A stretch of DNA of 52,514 nt. It comes from Synechococcales cyanobacterium CNB (GTDB taxonomy: Bacteria; Planctomycetota; Phycisphaerae; Phycisphaerales; UBA1924). A program made the position numbers and the translations under genes. Every line of letters begins with the position of its first letter. Within the stretch, counting starts at the first letter, position 1. Location: positions 1 through 52,514 of the forward strand of contig SZOZ01000015.1 of assembly GCA_030263455.1 (NCBI GenBank), in the 5' to 3' direction. Shown here one piece after another: positions 43,370 through 52,217 of the stretch. The notes beneath the pieces are model-generated. The model was given only the letters and a program-made list of their open reading frames with translations, was not told the DNA's origin and made no database searches.

Positions 43370-45969
43370 GGTTCCGCTCCCGCCGGCTGCACGGCCTGCG
43401 TCGGCGCGAGCCGCACCGGCGGCCGGTACGTACCCTCCGCCAACTCCCGCTGAATCCGCCGCTTGCGCCGCTGCAGGATCAACGGCTTCACGTAGAACGC
43501 CCACGGAATCCCGACCCCCATCAGGATGCCCCCACCCGCGATCACGTGAATCCCAGGGTTGTTCCCCACCTGCAGGATCGTGAACTGCGCGAACGGCCTC
43601 GGCACCAGCCCCTGGTCCGCCATTTCCTGCGTTCGCCGCCACCCTTCCGCGTCCCACCCCGCCTGGCTGAACTTGAACTGCCGCGGATCCAGCCCCGCCG
43701 AAAGCCGCGTCGCCACGTTCGCCACCCACGAACGCCGATCGTCCCAGCGCCACGGCGCCCGCAGAGGCTCGTTCAACTTCGCCACGTGTTCGTACGGCTC
43801 AAAGTCCAGCGTCGTCGGCGTCACCCGCACGATCGACTGGTAATCCCGCGGCGCGCCCCGGTGGTCGTACGACAACATCTGGAAGTCCACCAGCGACACC
43901 TCGAACCCCGGCAGCGGATGCTGACGACGACCAAAGATGAGCGCCACCCGCCGCCCGTCGGGCAACCGAACCTCGCGCTGCGTGTCAGCGAACACGCCCG
44001 CGAGCGGGTACCGGTCGAACGGCAGCCACACCACCGTGCTCCACACGCCCGGGGCTTGCTCCGCCAGCGGATCGTCAGGCGCGGGCACCGAAACCTCCAC
44101 CGCAACCATCGCCTTGTCGTGCGTCCCCACCATCGAACGGTCCCTGTTGACCTCCGGCACCGGAACAGGCCGCTCGAACGCCTCCGCGTGCTCCCACGCC
44201 GCCGCGACCACCAGCGTCACCTCGTACGCGTCCGGGATGATCCTCTCCAGCCGTCCCCCCGGCCCGAGCGAATCAACCACGCGCACCGCGCCGCCCGGAA
44301 GCCGAACCACCGCACGCACGCCTTCCGGTGTGCTCGCCCCCTCCGGCTCGTCAAAGTACACCTGCAACTGCGACGCGTCGATCAGCCCCAGCCGGATCGA
44401 CGCATCGGCGTCACGCCGCACAGGCCTCCCGTCGTCCCGGGCGACCTCCAGAATGTCCTGCGCGATCTCCGGGTACCGGTGATACACGTACCGCGTGAAC
44501 GGCTCGGGATGCTCCGCGCCCGCCGGAGGCTCCACGCGCACCAGCGCCACGCTGCTGCTCGCCCCGCGATAACCCGGCGTGATGATCGGGAAGGGCGGCT
44601 CGGGCGTCACTTCCTCGACCGCGATCCGCCACCCTTCCACCTCGAACGATTCCCCCGCCTGCACTGCCCGCACCACGCGCACAGGCCCGGCCCAACCCAC
44701 GACCTCCACCGACAACGCATACGTCGTCCCCGACGGCAACTCCGCCGTCAGGTCAGCCCAACGCCACGGCTCCATCCCGCGCACGTATTCCACGCCGAAC
44801 ACGCCGTTGTCCGCGACCCTGTGCGGCGGCGAGGCCGGCATCAGCGTGTACGAGAACGCCGCCCCCCCGCGCACGCGCCCCTGCGGGTCCGGCACGTCCG
44901 TGTGCAACTCCACGATCCGCAGCGGGTTCGCCCGCGCCGGGTCCGAGGGGGGGGGCGCACGCAGCCAGTCCTGCCTCGCCTCCGCGTAACTCGCGTACCC
45001 CACGATCCGAAGCCGAACGTCACCGTCCGTCATCCCCAGCGACGATGGCGGGACCGGGATCGAGAGCCGCCGGTCGCTCCCCTCGGGCAGCGACAACCCA
45101 CGACCCGCCGCCGACAGTGCGCTCTCACCCGCGCCCAAGTCAAGCCCGTAGTCGTTGTACCGCGGCACGCCCCGCACCGGCCGCTGCTCCCACCCGCGGT
45201 ACTGGCTCACGTACAGCGCGACGTGCGTGTTGTCGTAGAAGGCCCCCACCGGCGCGCCCGTCCGCGGCACGCCCCGCTCGTCCGGGGCGCCCGCCAGCAG
45301 GATCGCGTCCCCCTCGCGCTTCTGCGACTGGTAGTACACGCTCCCCAGCGCGATCATCACGATCCCCGTGTGCACCGTCAGCACCCCGAGGTTCACCAAC
45401 ACGAACTCGATCCGACGCACCGTCGCCACCACCATGTTCAGCACGAACGCCAGCAGCAGCAGCCGCATCGGCCATGCGGAGTAGAACTCCAGCTCGCTCA
45501 TCTCCACGCCCGGCAGACGCCGGACGGTGATCGACTCGTACTCCCGCACGAACGACGCGAACAGCCGCACGCCCGACCCCGTCGCCGGATCGAAGTGAAT
45601 CGCGGGCCATACCGCAGCGCCCCACACCATCGCCCCGATCCCCGCCCCGACCACCGACCCCGCAAGCCCAACGACGAACCTCACCCCGCGCGAAGCCCCG
45701 CGCAGCGCAAACCGCGCGATCAACAACAACGCCGCCGCCGGCAACCCCGCCGTCACCACCAGCGTGATCCCATACAGCAGCCACGTCGGCCCCAGCGCGA
45801 GCAGCCCCAGCGGCACGCTCGCCACCACACCGTACAACACCACCCCGCTCAGCAGAATCACCGCCAGCGTGATCGAACTGAACGCACGCAGCACGAACTT
45901 CACCGGCCACGCCCACGCCGGGAAGTGCTCGTCGTCCCACTTCAGGCTTCGGCGCCACTTCGCGCTCAT
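43366..45969 (-). CDS. resB: ResB-like cytochrome c biogenesis protein
   Basis: 867 residues. N-terminal membrane segments (SITLAVILLSGVVLYGVVAS, LLYGITLVVTAGLPAAALLL) and several helices up to ~220 are followed by a large periplasmic region of ~550 residues, including LDFEPYEHVAKLNEPLRAPW, and a final helix (IHVIAGGGILMGVGIPWAF). The His in the final helix region is typical of system II ResB. About twice the size of Bacillus ResB, with an expanded periplasmic domain. AGGAG is 4 nt before ATG 45969. Forms an operon with ccsA. System II, not the CcmA-H system, is therefore the inferred route. Confidence 0.85.
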   Translation of the reverse strand: MSAKWRRSLKWDDEHFPAWAWPVKFVLRAFSSITLAVILLSGVVLYGVVASVPLGLLALGPTWLLYGITLVVTAGLPAAALLLIARFALRGASRGVRFVVGLAGSVVGAGIGAMVWGAAVWPAIHFDPATGSGVRLFASFVREYESITVRRLPGVEMSELEFYSAWPMRLLLLAFVLNMVVATVRRIEFVLVNLGVLTVHTGIVMIALGSVYYQSQKREGDAILLAGAPDERGVPRTGAPVGAFYDNTHVALYVSQYRGWEQRPVRGVPRYNDYGLDLGAGESALSAAGRGLSLPEGSDRRLSIPVPPSSLGMTDGDVRLRIVGYASYAEARQDWLRAPPPSDPARANPLRIVELHTDVPDPQGRVRGGAAFSYTLMPASPPHRVADNGVFGVEYVRGMEPWRWADLTAELPSGTTYALSVEVVGWAGPVRVVRAVQAGESFEVEGWRIAVEEVTPEPPFPIITPGYRGASSSVALVRVEPPAGAEHPEPFTRYVYHRYPEIAQDILEVARDDGRPVRRDADASIRLGLIDASQLQVYFDEPEGASTPEGVRAVVRLPGGAVRVVDSLGPGGRLERIIPDAYEVTLVVAAAWEHAEAFERPVPVPEVNRDRSMVGTHDKAMVAVEVSVPAPDDPLAEQAPGVWSTVVWLPFDRYPLAGVFADTQREVRLPDGRRVALIFGRRQHPLPGFEVSLVDFQMLSYDHRGAPRDYQSIVRVTPTTLDFEPYEHVAKLNEPLRAPWRWDDRRSWVANVATRLSAGLDPRQFKFSQAGWDAEGWRRTQEMADQGLVPRPFAQFTILQVGNNPGIHVIAGGGILMGVGIPWAFYVKPLILQRRKRRIQRELAEGTYRPPVRLAPTQAVQPAGAEP

Positions 45970-46015
45970 GCTGCTCCTAAGCCACCCGGCCCCACCGCGT
46001 TCCGGTCAGGCAGGA

Positions 46016-47380
46016 TTATTTCCCGATCAGCAGCAATCGGGGCGGCCCCCCACGAAGAATCGCCGTTTCAAGGGTAGGCGTGGGGGTGGCACGCCCACCC
46101 GACAGCCGCACGGCGACCAGCCCAGCCACCCGCCCCCTCGCTCGCAGCAGGAAACCCGCCTCATCCAGACCCAGCGCGCGCGCACCGTTCGTCGTCCCCA
46201 TCGCCAGCGCGGTCCGGGCATCCACCCCATCGCGCTCCACCAGCACCCGCATCTCGTCCAGCACGTTCATCCCGCCGCGCGACTCGTCCGCGGCCTCCCT
46301 GGGCAGGTTTACGATCGAGTCCGTCCCCAGACACACGTTGATCCCCGCTGCAAGCATCTCCCTGTACCGATGCGCCCCGAACCGGGCCGGCGCGCCGAAG
46401 TACGCCGACGCCCTCGGGCAGTACGCCACGCTCACGCCCGCCCGTGCGAGAACCCGCAACCTCTCCTCATCAGGACAGTCGTTCACGTGCGCCACCAGAA
46501 ATGGCGCACGCGAAAGCGTCGGTGCCAGATGGTCGATCGGATGCAACCCACACCCGAAAACCCCCAGCAACCGATCCTCCCACGCCCCCACCCGCTCCAG
46601 CAATGCCCGTTGAGGCCCCTCCGCATCCGCGATGAACCGCCGTTCCTCCACCGTCTCCGCCAGGTGCGTGCACAACGCAAGCCCGTACCGCTGCGCAAGC
46701 GCGACCGCGTGCTCATACCCGCCAGGCTCCACCGTGTTCGGCGCATGGGGCTGCAACCCCGCTCGCACGAGCGAACCCGCTGTCAACTCCTCCGCGTGCT
46801 CCTCCAGAAACTGATCCAGCCGCGCCAACGACCGATCGCGCAGCGCGCCCGCCGCGAAGAACTCCACGAACGACACCCCCGACAGCGGCCCCTCCCGCAG
46901 TGCGCGCAGCGGCGCCACCGTCGGTCTTCCGCTCGGCGCGCCGGAAATGTCCCCCACCGCCACCGTCCCACCCGCCAGACACAGCCCCACACCCAGCCGC
47001 ACGCTCTCCGCGATCTCCTCATCCCCCTGACGCCGCCCCGCCCGCACAGTCTCCACCCACGCCACAAACCCGTCCTCCGGGTCGTGCTCGCGCGGCCCGA
47101 GGTGCGTCAGGTCCAGGTGCGTGTGCGCGTTCACCAGCCCCGGCAACAGCACCCACCCCCGGAGCGACACTTCGCGGGCTGCCGGCGCTCCCGGATGCCG
47201 CGACACCTCATCCGGCCTTCCCACTGCGAGCGCGACGGCCCGTCCCGTCGCCGAGACCTCGACAAGCAGCGAAACCGGGGCGGAAACCAGGCCACTGGCA
47301 TCAAACGCCGCGTCCGCCTCGTAGCGGCGCAACCCCGGCCCCCGCGGCACGGCAGGCAGATTCGGCGCGGATTCCCGCAC
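46016..47380 (-). CDS. amidohydrolase-family metal-dependent hydrolase
   Basis: 454 residues. TIM-barrel metal site in order: VNAHTHLDLTH (metal His pair), AGLQPHAPNT, LCTHLAETVEE, FLVAHVNDC and LGTDSIV (metal Asp). This is the SsnA/MtaD/TrzN-type branch, whose members deaminate or dechlorinate purine- and triazine-like rings, or act on S-adenosylhomocysteine or guanine; I cannot decide the substrate. I use GTG 47380, preceded by GGAGG 8 nt upstream; an ATG farther up at 47491 lacks such support. Divergent to the OmpA-like gene, with a 149-nt shared gap. Confidence 0.85.
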   Translation of the reverse strand: MRESAPNLPAVPRGPGLRRYEADAAFDASGLVSAPVSLLVEVSATGRAVALAVGRPDEVSRHPGAPAAREVSLRGWVLLPGLVNAHTHLDLTHLGPREHDPEDGFVAWVETVRAGRRQGDEEIAESVRLGVGLCLAGGTVAVGDISGAPSGRPTVAPLRALREGPLSGVSFVEFFAAGALRDRSLARLDQFLEEHAEELTAGSLVRAGLQPHAPNTVEPGGYEHAVALAQRYGLALCTHLAETVEERRFIADAEGPQRALLERVGAWEDRLLGVFGCGLHPIDHLAPTLSRAPFLVAHVNDCPDEERLRVLARAGVSVAYCPRASAYFGAPARFGAHRYREMLAAGINVCLGTDSIVNLPREAADESRGGMNVLDEMRVLVERDGVDARTALAMGTTNGARALGLDEAGFLLRARGRVAGLVAVRLSGGRATPTPTLETAILRGGPPRLLLIGK

Positions 47381-47529
47381 GATGGACGCCTCCGTGGCTG
47401 TCGGCCGATGGAAAGGGCGGTAGGATGGGCGGGCCGGGACGGGCCGGCGAGACGGATCCGCCGCACCCGCCCCACGGCACACGGTACTCATTCAGCCGCC
47501 CCAACGACCGGCGGCGTGGAGGTCTGCAC

Positions 47530-48375
47530 ATGCGACACGGGAGAAGGTGGGTTCGGGGCGTGCTGGCCATCGCGCTCATGGGCGCGGCCCTTGGCGGCTG
47601 CGTCAGCCGGGCGGAGTACGACCGTCTCGTCGAGGCAAACCGGAGCCTCACCAACCGGAATCAGGAACTTCAGGCCAGCCTCGACGACTGCCAGAGCATG
47701 AGCGGCAACATGACCGCCCGCCAGCTCGCCGCCGACGAGGCCGTCCGATCGCTCCGCGACGAGAACGAGCGCCTCCGGGGCCTCGTCGGCATGAGCGACG
47801 CCTCCCTCCGCGACCTCGAATCCCAACTCCGCTCGCTCCAGCTCGGCGCGCTGGATCCCGAGACCGACCGCGCCTTGCGCGAACTCGCCGCCGCGAACCC
47901 CGACCTCATCCAGTATGACCCCGCTCGCGGCATGCTCCGCTTCGCCAGCGACCTCACCTTCGACTCAGGCTCCGACGTGGTGAAGTCCGAGGCCAAGTCC
48001 AGCCTCGCGCGCCTCGCCGACATCCTCAAGGCACGCGCCGCCGCTCCGTACGAAGTCCACGTCGTCGGCCACACCGACTCGCAGCCCATCAGTGCGCGCA
48101 CCGCCGAGCGCCATCCCACCAACATGCACCTCTCCTGCCACCGCGCGATCTCGGTCCGCCGCGAACTCGTCAGCATGGGCGTCCCGGCCGCAAAGGTGAA
48201 CGCCTCCGGCTGGGGCGAGTTCCGCCCTGCCGTGCCGAACACCGCGACCGGCAACACGCCCGCCAACCGCCGCGTCGAAATCTACCTCACACGCTCCACG
48301 GCCTCGGCATCGTCGGCCCCCGCACCGACCACGACCCCTCCCACGCCGGAACGCCAGCCCGACCCCACCAAGTAA
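47530..48375 (+). CDS. OmpA/Pal-family peptidoglycan-associated lipoprotein
   Basis: 281 residues. Lipoprotein signal with lipobox LGGC (Cys24). A coiled-coil stretch (~30-105; SRAEYDRLVEANRSLTNRNQ) is followed by an OmpA C-terminal domain (~140-262) with LTFDSGSDVV, VVGHTDSQPI and the DAP-binding-type NTPANRRVEIYL, then a Pro/Thr-rich tail. It anchors the outer membrane to peptidoglycan. GGAGG is 7 nt before the ATG. It is not next to tol genes. A terminator follows 34 nt after the stop. Confidence 0.92.
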   Translation: MRHGRRWVRGVLAIALMGAALGGCVSRAEYDRLVEANRSLTNRNQELQASLDDCQSMSGNMTARQLAADEAVRSLRDENERLRGLVGMSDASLRDLESQLRSLQLGALDPETDRALRELAAANPDLIQYDPARGMLRFASDLTFDSGSDVVKSEAKSSLARLADILKARAAAPYEVHVVGHTDSQPISARTAERHPTNMHLSCHRAISVRRELVSMGVPAAKVNASGWGEFRPAVPNTATGNTPANRRVEIYLTRSTASASSAPAPTTTPPTPERQPDPTK

Positions 48376-48409
48376 CGCTCCCCTCGACATCGACCCTTCC
48401 TTCGCACCG

Positions 48410-48434
48410 ACCGGGGCCGTTCGCCCCGGTTTTT
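48410..48434 (+). terminator. rho-independent terminator, OmpA-like gene
   Basis: ACCGGGGC (48410-48417) / GCCCCGGT (48423-48430) followed by TTTT (48431-48434). The arms run to the stop of the convergent transporter, so the stem could serve both directions. Confidence 0.9.
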
Positions 48435-49729
48435 CATTCCGTCGTCGCCTCCCCAGGCCGCGCCTTGCGCTCCATCTTCCCGAGCGTGAGCGCGACCACC
48501 GCCCACGCCGCCGCTACCGGGATCGCCACGAACCCCACCGCCACGCCCGCCTGCGCCAGCAGTTTCGGAACCCACGCTCCGACCGCGTCCCCCCCCCGAT
48601 ACACGAACGTGTCGATGAACGGCTTGGACTTGTACTTCTCCTCTGGCCCGAGCCGCGCGAACAGCATCTCCCGCGCGGGCCTGCCCACCGCGTACTCCGT
48701 GCTCCGCCGCACGGCCTGGAAGATCGTGAGAACGCCCAGCGTCGGCACGGCCCACAACGCCACGAACCCCGCCAGCGTCAGCAGCGGCAGGATCGCCAGC
48801 GTCCACCCAAGCCCCAGCCGCTTCACCAGCCTCGACGTGACGAACGCCTGCACCAGCAGCGTCCCCAGGTTCGCGTACAGGTCGATGTGCGCGAACGCCG
48901 ACGCCCTCGCATCGCGCCCCTCCACGCTCTGCGACACGATCCGCCCCTGCTCCATGTACAGGAACGTCGACGTCAGCGTGAACGCCAGCAGCACCGCGCA
49001 GATCAACGCCAGGTATGGCGACCGCGAGATCAGCCGCAGCCCCTCCCACACCCGAGGCCCAGGCTCAGCCGACACCACGCCGGCGCCCCCGTGCCGTTCC
49101 CGCACACCGCGCGCAAGCCACACCGCGCCTTCGAGGAAGCAGCACGCCAGCAGCATCATCCCCGTCGGCCCCAGGTGCTCCACGAGCCGTGCCGCAAGGA
49201 ACGAGCCGCACACCGCGCCCAGCGTCCCCCCCACGCCGATCGGCCCGAACACCCGCTTCGACTGCTCCGGCGACCACACGTCATTCATGTACGCCCAGAA
49301 CACCGAGATCACGAACAGGTTGAAAACGCTCAGCCACACGTAGAACGCGTACCCGAGCCACAAGCGCGACTGCTCGTCCACCACCACGAACAGCCCCGCG
49401 AACACCAGCATGTTCGCCGCGAAGAACCGGTACGTCGCTGGGATAAACACCCGCCGTGGAAAGCGCGACACCACCGCCGCGAACGCCGGGTTCGCCAGGA
49501 ACATCGCCGCCAGCGTCGCCGTCATCAGCCACGCCAGCCGGTCCCATCCCCCTTCCACACCCATCGACTCGCGCACCGACCGCACGCAGTAGTACCCCGC
49601 AAGCACGCAGAAGAAATACCCCCCGGAGAGCGCCAGCGGCAGCCACTCGCCATGCCGCACCATCGCCGGGCTGTCGCCGGGGCCGCCTCCCGCGTTCTCC
49701 GCCGCCTGCTGCGTGAGCTTCTCCGGCAT
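48434..49729 (-). CDS. ATP/ADP-translocase-like (MFS-related) multi-pass carrier
   Basis: 431 residues with about 11-12 helices. The pattern YYCVRSVRESMGVEGG, then FPRRVFIPATYRFFAANML and YAFYVWLSVFNLFVISVFW with MNDVWSPEQSKRVFGPIGVG, is that of the TLC (ATP/ADP carrier) branch of the major facilitator clan. A cytoplasmic loop (RERHGGAGVVSAEPG) and C-terminal KKYKSKP-like block (EKYKSKPFIDTFVYRGGD) are also typical. True nucleotide exchangers are mainly in endosymbionts; free-living planctomycete members have unknown cargo. GGAG is 5 nt before ATG 49729; TATCGT about 28 nt upstream may be its -10. Confidence 0.75.
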   Translation of the reverse strand: MPEKLTQQAAENAGGGPGDSPAMVRHGEWLPLALSGGYFFCVLAGYYCVRSVRESMGVEGGWDRLAWLMTATLAAMFLANPAFAAVVSRFPRRVFIPATYRFFAANMLVFAGLFVVVDEQSRLWLGYAFYVWLSVFNLFVISVFWAYMNDVWSPEQSKRVFGPIGVGGTLGAVCGSFLAARLVEHLGPTGMMLLACCFLEGAVWLARGVRERHGGAGVVSAEPGPRVWEGLRLISRSPYLALICAVLLAFTLTSTFLYMEQGRIVSQSVEGRDARASAFAHIDLYANLGTLLVQAFVTSRLVKRLGLGWTLAILPLLTLAGFVALWAVPTLGVLTIFQAVRRSTEYAVGRPAREMLFARLGPEEKYKSKPFIDTFVYRGGDAVGAWVPKLLAQAGVAVGFVAIPVAAAWAVVALTLGKMERKARPGEATTE

Positions 49730-49840
49730 GATCGCTCCAGCGAACGAACCGGCACGATACCGTCACCAGCCGCGGTACGATGCAACCGCGTCCGTCTGGG
49801 GCGATACACCCCCGCTGTTCCCACCACCCGGAGCCGATCC

Positions 49841-51028
49841 ATGCCGACCACGCGCCGCGAGTTCCTTCAGGCCTCCGCCGCCCTTTCTGCAGGCCTCGCC
49901 CTCTGCGTCGCTCCTGCCCTCGCGATGCGCCCCGCCGCACGCGCCGCCAAGCCCATGCGCATCCTCATCCTCGGCGGCACCGGGTTCCTCGGTCCCGCCA
50001 TCGTCGAAGCCGCGCTCGCCCGCGGCCACGCCCTCACGCTCTTCAACCGCGGCCGCACCGAGCAACGCACCGGCCACACCTTCGAAGGTCGCGATCGTGT
50101 CGAGAAACGACACGGCAACCGCGACCCGCGCCGACTCGCCGACGAGTCCGCCGAACCCGGCCCCGACAACCCGATGGGACTCACGCAACTCCGCGAAGGC
50201 GAGTGGGACGCCGTCATCGACACCTCCGCCTACTTCCCCCGCGTCGTGAACGCCTCCGCCGAACTGCTCTCCGGTCGCGTCGGCCAGTATGTCCTCATCT
50301 CCACCGTCTCCGTCTACGCCTCCCACGCCGAGCCGAACGCCGACGAGAGCGCGCCCGTCGGCACGATCCCCGACCCCACCGTCGAACAGGTCACCGGTGA
50401 GTCCTACGGCCCGCTCAAAGCGCTCTGCGAACAAGCCGCCGAAGCTAGGCTGCCCGGCAGGACGACCATCGTCCGACCCGGCCTCATCGTCGGTCCCGGC
50501 GACCCGACCGACCGCTTCACATACTGGCCCGTCCGCGTCGCGCGCGGTGGTGATGTCCTCGCCCCAGGCACGCCCAACGACCCCGTGCAGGTCATCGACG
50601 TCCGAGACCTCGCCGATTGGCTCGTCCTCATGGTCGAGAAGCACACCTTCGGCGTCTTCAACGCCCTCGGCCCCGCCGGCGGCATGGGCATCGGCACACT
50701 CCTCGAAGCCTGCAAGCAAGCCGCCGAAAGCGACGCGAACTTCCGCTGGGCCGACGCCGGGTTCCTCCGCGAGCATGGCGTCTCCGGATGGAGCGACATG
50801 CCCGTCTGGCTGCCGCCTGAAGGCGACACACTCGGATTCGGCCAGCGCAGCTGCGCCCGCGCCGTCGCCGCAGGCCTCACGTTCCGCCCGATCCTTGATA
50901 CGTCAAAGGACACCCTCGCCTGGTGGAACGCACAGCCAGAGGATCGCCGCGCTCGCCTGCGCGCCGGCATCTCGTCCGACCGCGAGGCCGCCGTCCTCAA
51001 GGCCCTCGACGAACGCGACGCCGGATGA
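49841..51028 (+). CDS. Tat-exported NAD-dependent epimerase/dehydratase-fold protein
   Basis: 395 residues. A Tat signal (TTRREFLQASAALSAGLAL) is followed by an extended SDR Rossmann start MRILILGGTGFLGPAIVEAA, the conserved DAVIDTSAYFP, STVSVY and the Y-x-x-x-K-like YGPLKALCEQ active-site segment, then the Arg region GRTTIVRPGLIVGPGD. Export of a nucleotide-dependent enzyme is odd, and planctomycetes have several such proteins. Acts probably on a sugar or isoflavone-like ligand; unknown. GGAG 7 nt before the ATG. Confidence 0.82.
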   Translation: MPTTRREFLQASAALSAGLALCVAPALAMRPAARAAKPMRILILGGTGFLGPAIVEAALARGHALTLFNRGRTEQRTGHTFEGRDRVEKRHGNRDPRRLADESAEPGPDNPMGLTQLREGEWDAVIDTSAYFPRVVNASAELLSGRVGQYVLISTVSVYASHAEPNADESAPVGTIPDPTVEQVTGESYGPLKALCEQAAEARLPGRTTIVRPGLIVGPGDPTDRFTYWPVRVARGGDVLAPGTPNDPVQVIDVRDLADWLVLMVEKHTFGVFNALGPAGGMGIGTLLEACKQAAESDANFRWADAGFLREHGVSGWSDMPVWLPPEGDTLGFGQRSCARAVAAGLTFRPILDTSKDTLAWWNAQPEDRRARLRAGISSDREAAVLKALDERDAG

Positions 51029-51365
51029 GCAGGCTCCCGCCAGCGCGCACCCTCCGCGCTCCCGGAACATGCCACGGATTCACGCGAGTGCAACCTTCTT
51101 TCGCCAAAAATCGCACGACCCCGCCCCGCCGTCCGAACTCGGATGATTTCCGGGCCTCTGCCCCCCCCGAAGCAGGTTGCTCCGTCCGCGCCATCCACGC
51201 TGATTGTTCCTTTTCTTGCGCGTTTGCTGGCCGCGCCGCGTGTGTGGTGTACCTTCCGATGCAGACCCGTTCCGCCGCGTGACCGCGTGGCCATCAGGCC
51301 CACGCCCACGCATCCTCCCCCCGGCGGTGTGTTCGGCCGGGCGGAACGGGCAGGAGGTACGCTCC
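51029..51365. other. 337-nt intergenic gap before the last gene
   Basis: No ORF with protein-like composition. It holds a T-rich stretch (GATTGTTCCTTTTCTTGCGC, about 51200-51220) and a -10-like TGTACC near 51247, plausibly the promoter region of the following gene. No RNA family is recognised. Confidence 0.4.
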
Positions 51366-52073
51366 ATGCGCTGGACCACTGCTTCATCCCTCGTCGCCGC
51401 AGCCGCCTTCTCCTGCGGCGCACTCGCCCAGGAAGACCACTACGGCGACCGCACCTCCGACGCCGTCGCCAGCAACGCCGTGGCGACCGTCTCCCTCGTC
51501 GGCTTCGCCGGAGGACAGTTCCGCACCCTCAACTCCGAGGGCGACGCACCCGTCCCCGTCAGCACCTTCGACGACCCCAAGTTCTACTCCATCGGCACCA
51601 ACACCGTCCCAAATCCCAACCAGCAGGACACCCTCGAAGCCGCTTGGTACGAGGTCGTCAACCCACAGGGACACTTCGTACAACTCATCATCCGCTCCCG
51701 AACCGGAAAGCAGTTCGTTCCCGTCGGCACCCAGGTCGACGGCCACACCGTCCAGGCATTCTCCTACGAACTCGGCGGCGACGGCAACGGCATCGACTGG
51801 AAGGGATGGATCAGCCACGTCTCCTGGACCGAGTACGTCATCAACTACAGCACCGACGGCGGACAAACCGCGTACTCAGACCCAACCATCTTCGATCCCA
51901 TCGGCGGCGCGCACTGGAACGGCATCGACGTCCTCCACCTCGGACTCGAAGTCCCAGGCTCAGGCGTCAACTGGATCCAGGTCAACTACAAGATCGGCGT
52001 CGTTCCCGCACCAGGCGCCCTCGCGGGACTCACCATCGCCGGCGGCCTCCTCGCTCGACGCCGCCGCCGTTGA
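51366..52073 (+). CDS. secreted protein with VPAPG...RRRRR sorting tail, otherwise unknown
   Basis: 235 residues. A signal peptide (TTASSLVAAAAFSCGALA) is followed by a beta-rich domain (EAAWYEVVNPQGHFVQLII, WISHVSWTEYVINYSTDGGQ, VNWIQVNYKIG) and a C-terminal VPAPGALAGLTIAGGLLARR plus further Arg, the planctomycete PEP-CTERM-like tail for surface sorting. No catalytic residues. GGAGG is 8 nt before the ATG. Followed by two hairpins. It shares the tail type with the C39-like and FGE-like proteins but not the domain. Confidence 0.8.
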   Translation: MRWTTASSLVAAAAFSCGALAQEDHYGDRTSDAVASNAVATVSLVGFAGGQFRTLNSEGDAPVPVSTFDDPKFYSIGTNTVPNPNQQDTLEAAWYEVVNPQGHFVQLIIRSRTGKQFVPVGTQVDGHTVQAFSYELGGDGNGIDWKGWISHVSWTEYVINYSTDGGQTAYSDPTIFDPIGGAHWNGIDVLHLGLEVPGSGVNWIQVNYKIGVVPAPGALAGLTIAGGLLARRRRR

Positions 52074-52105
52074 CCATCACCACACAGCGCAACCACGCCA
52101 CCCGA

Positions 52106-52134
52106 CGGGCCTGCCGCGTACGCAGGCCCGTTAT
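52106..52134 (+). terminator. terminator of the sorting-tail gene
   Basis: CGGGCCTGC (52106-52114) / GCAGGCCCG (52122-52130) followed by TTAT. 32 nt past the stop. Confidence 0.8.
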
Positions 52135-52185
52135 CATCCCACGCTCACCCTCCAACTCACTGACCACCGTCCCGCCGCACGTGCT

Positions 52186-52217
52186 ACCGACCTCCGCTCC
52201 GGGAGGTCGGTGCTTTG
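52186..52217 (+). terminator. second hairpin with partial T-tract
   Basis: 10-bp stem ACCGACCTCC (52186-52195) / GGAGGTCGGT (52202-52211) followed by GCTTTGTT. It may be a tandem terminator or the end of a short transcript. It shares the word ACCGACCTC with the hairpin at 10832. Confidence 0.6.

Noticed and set aside
43279-46077. Long plus-strand open frame antisense to resB
   Set aside because: Arg/His/Pro-rich shadow of resB with no start signals or recognisable motif.
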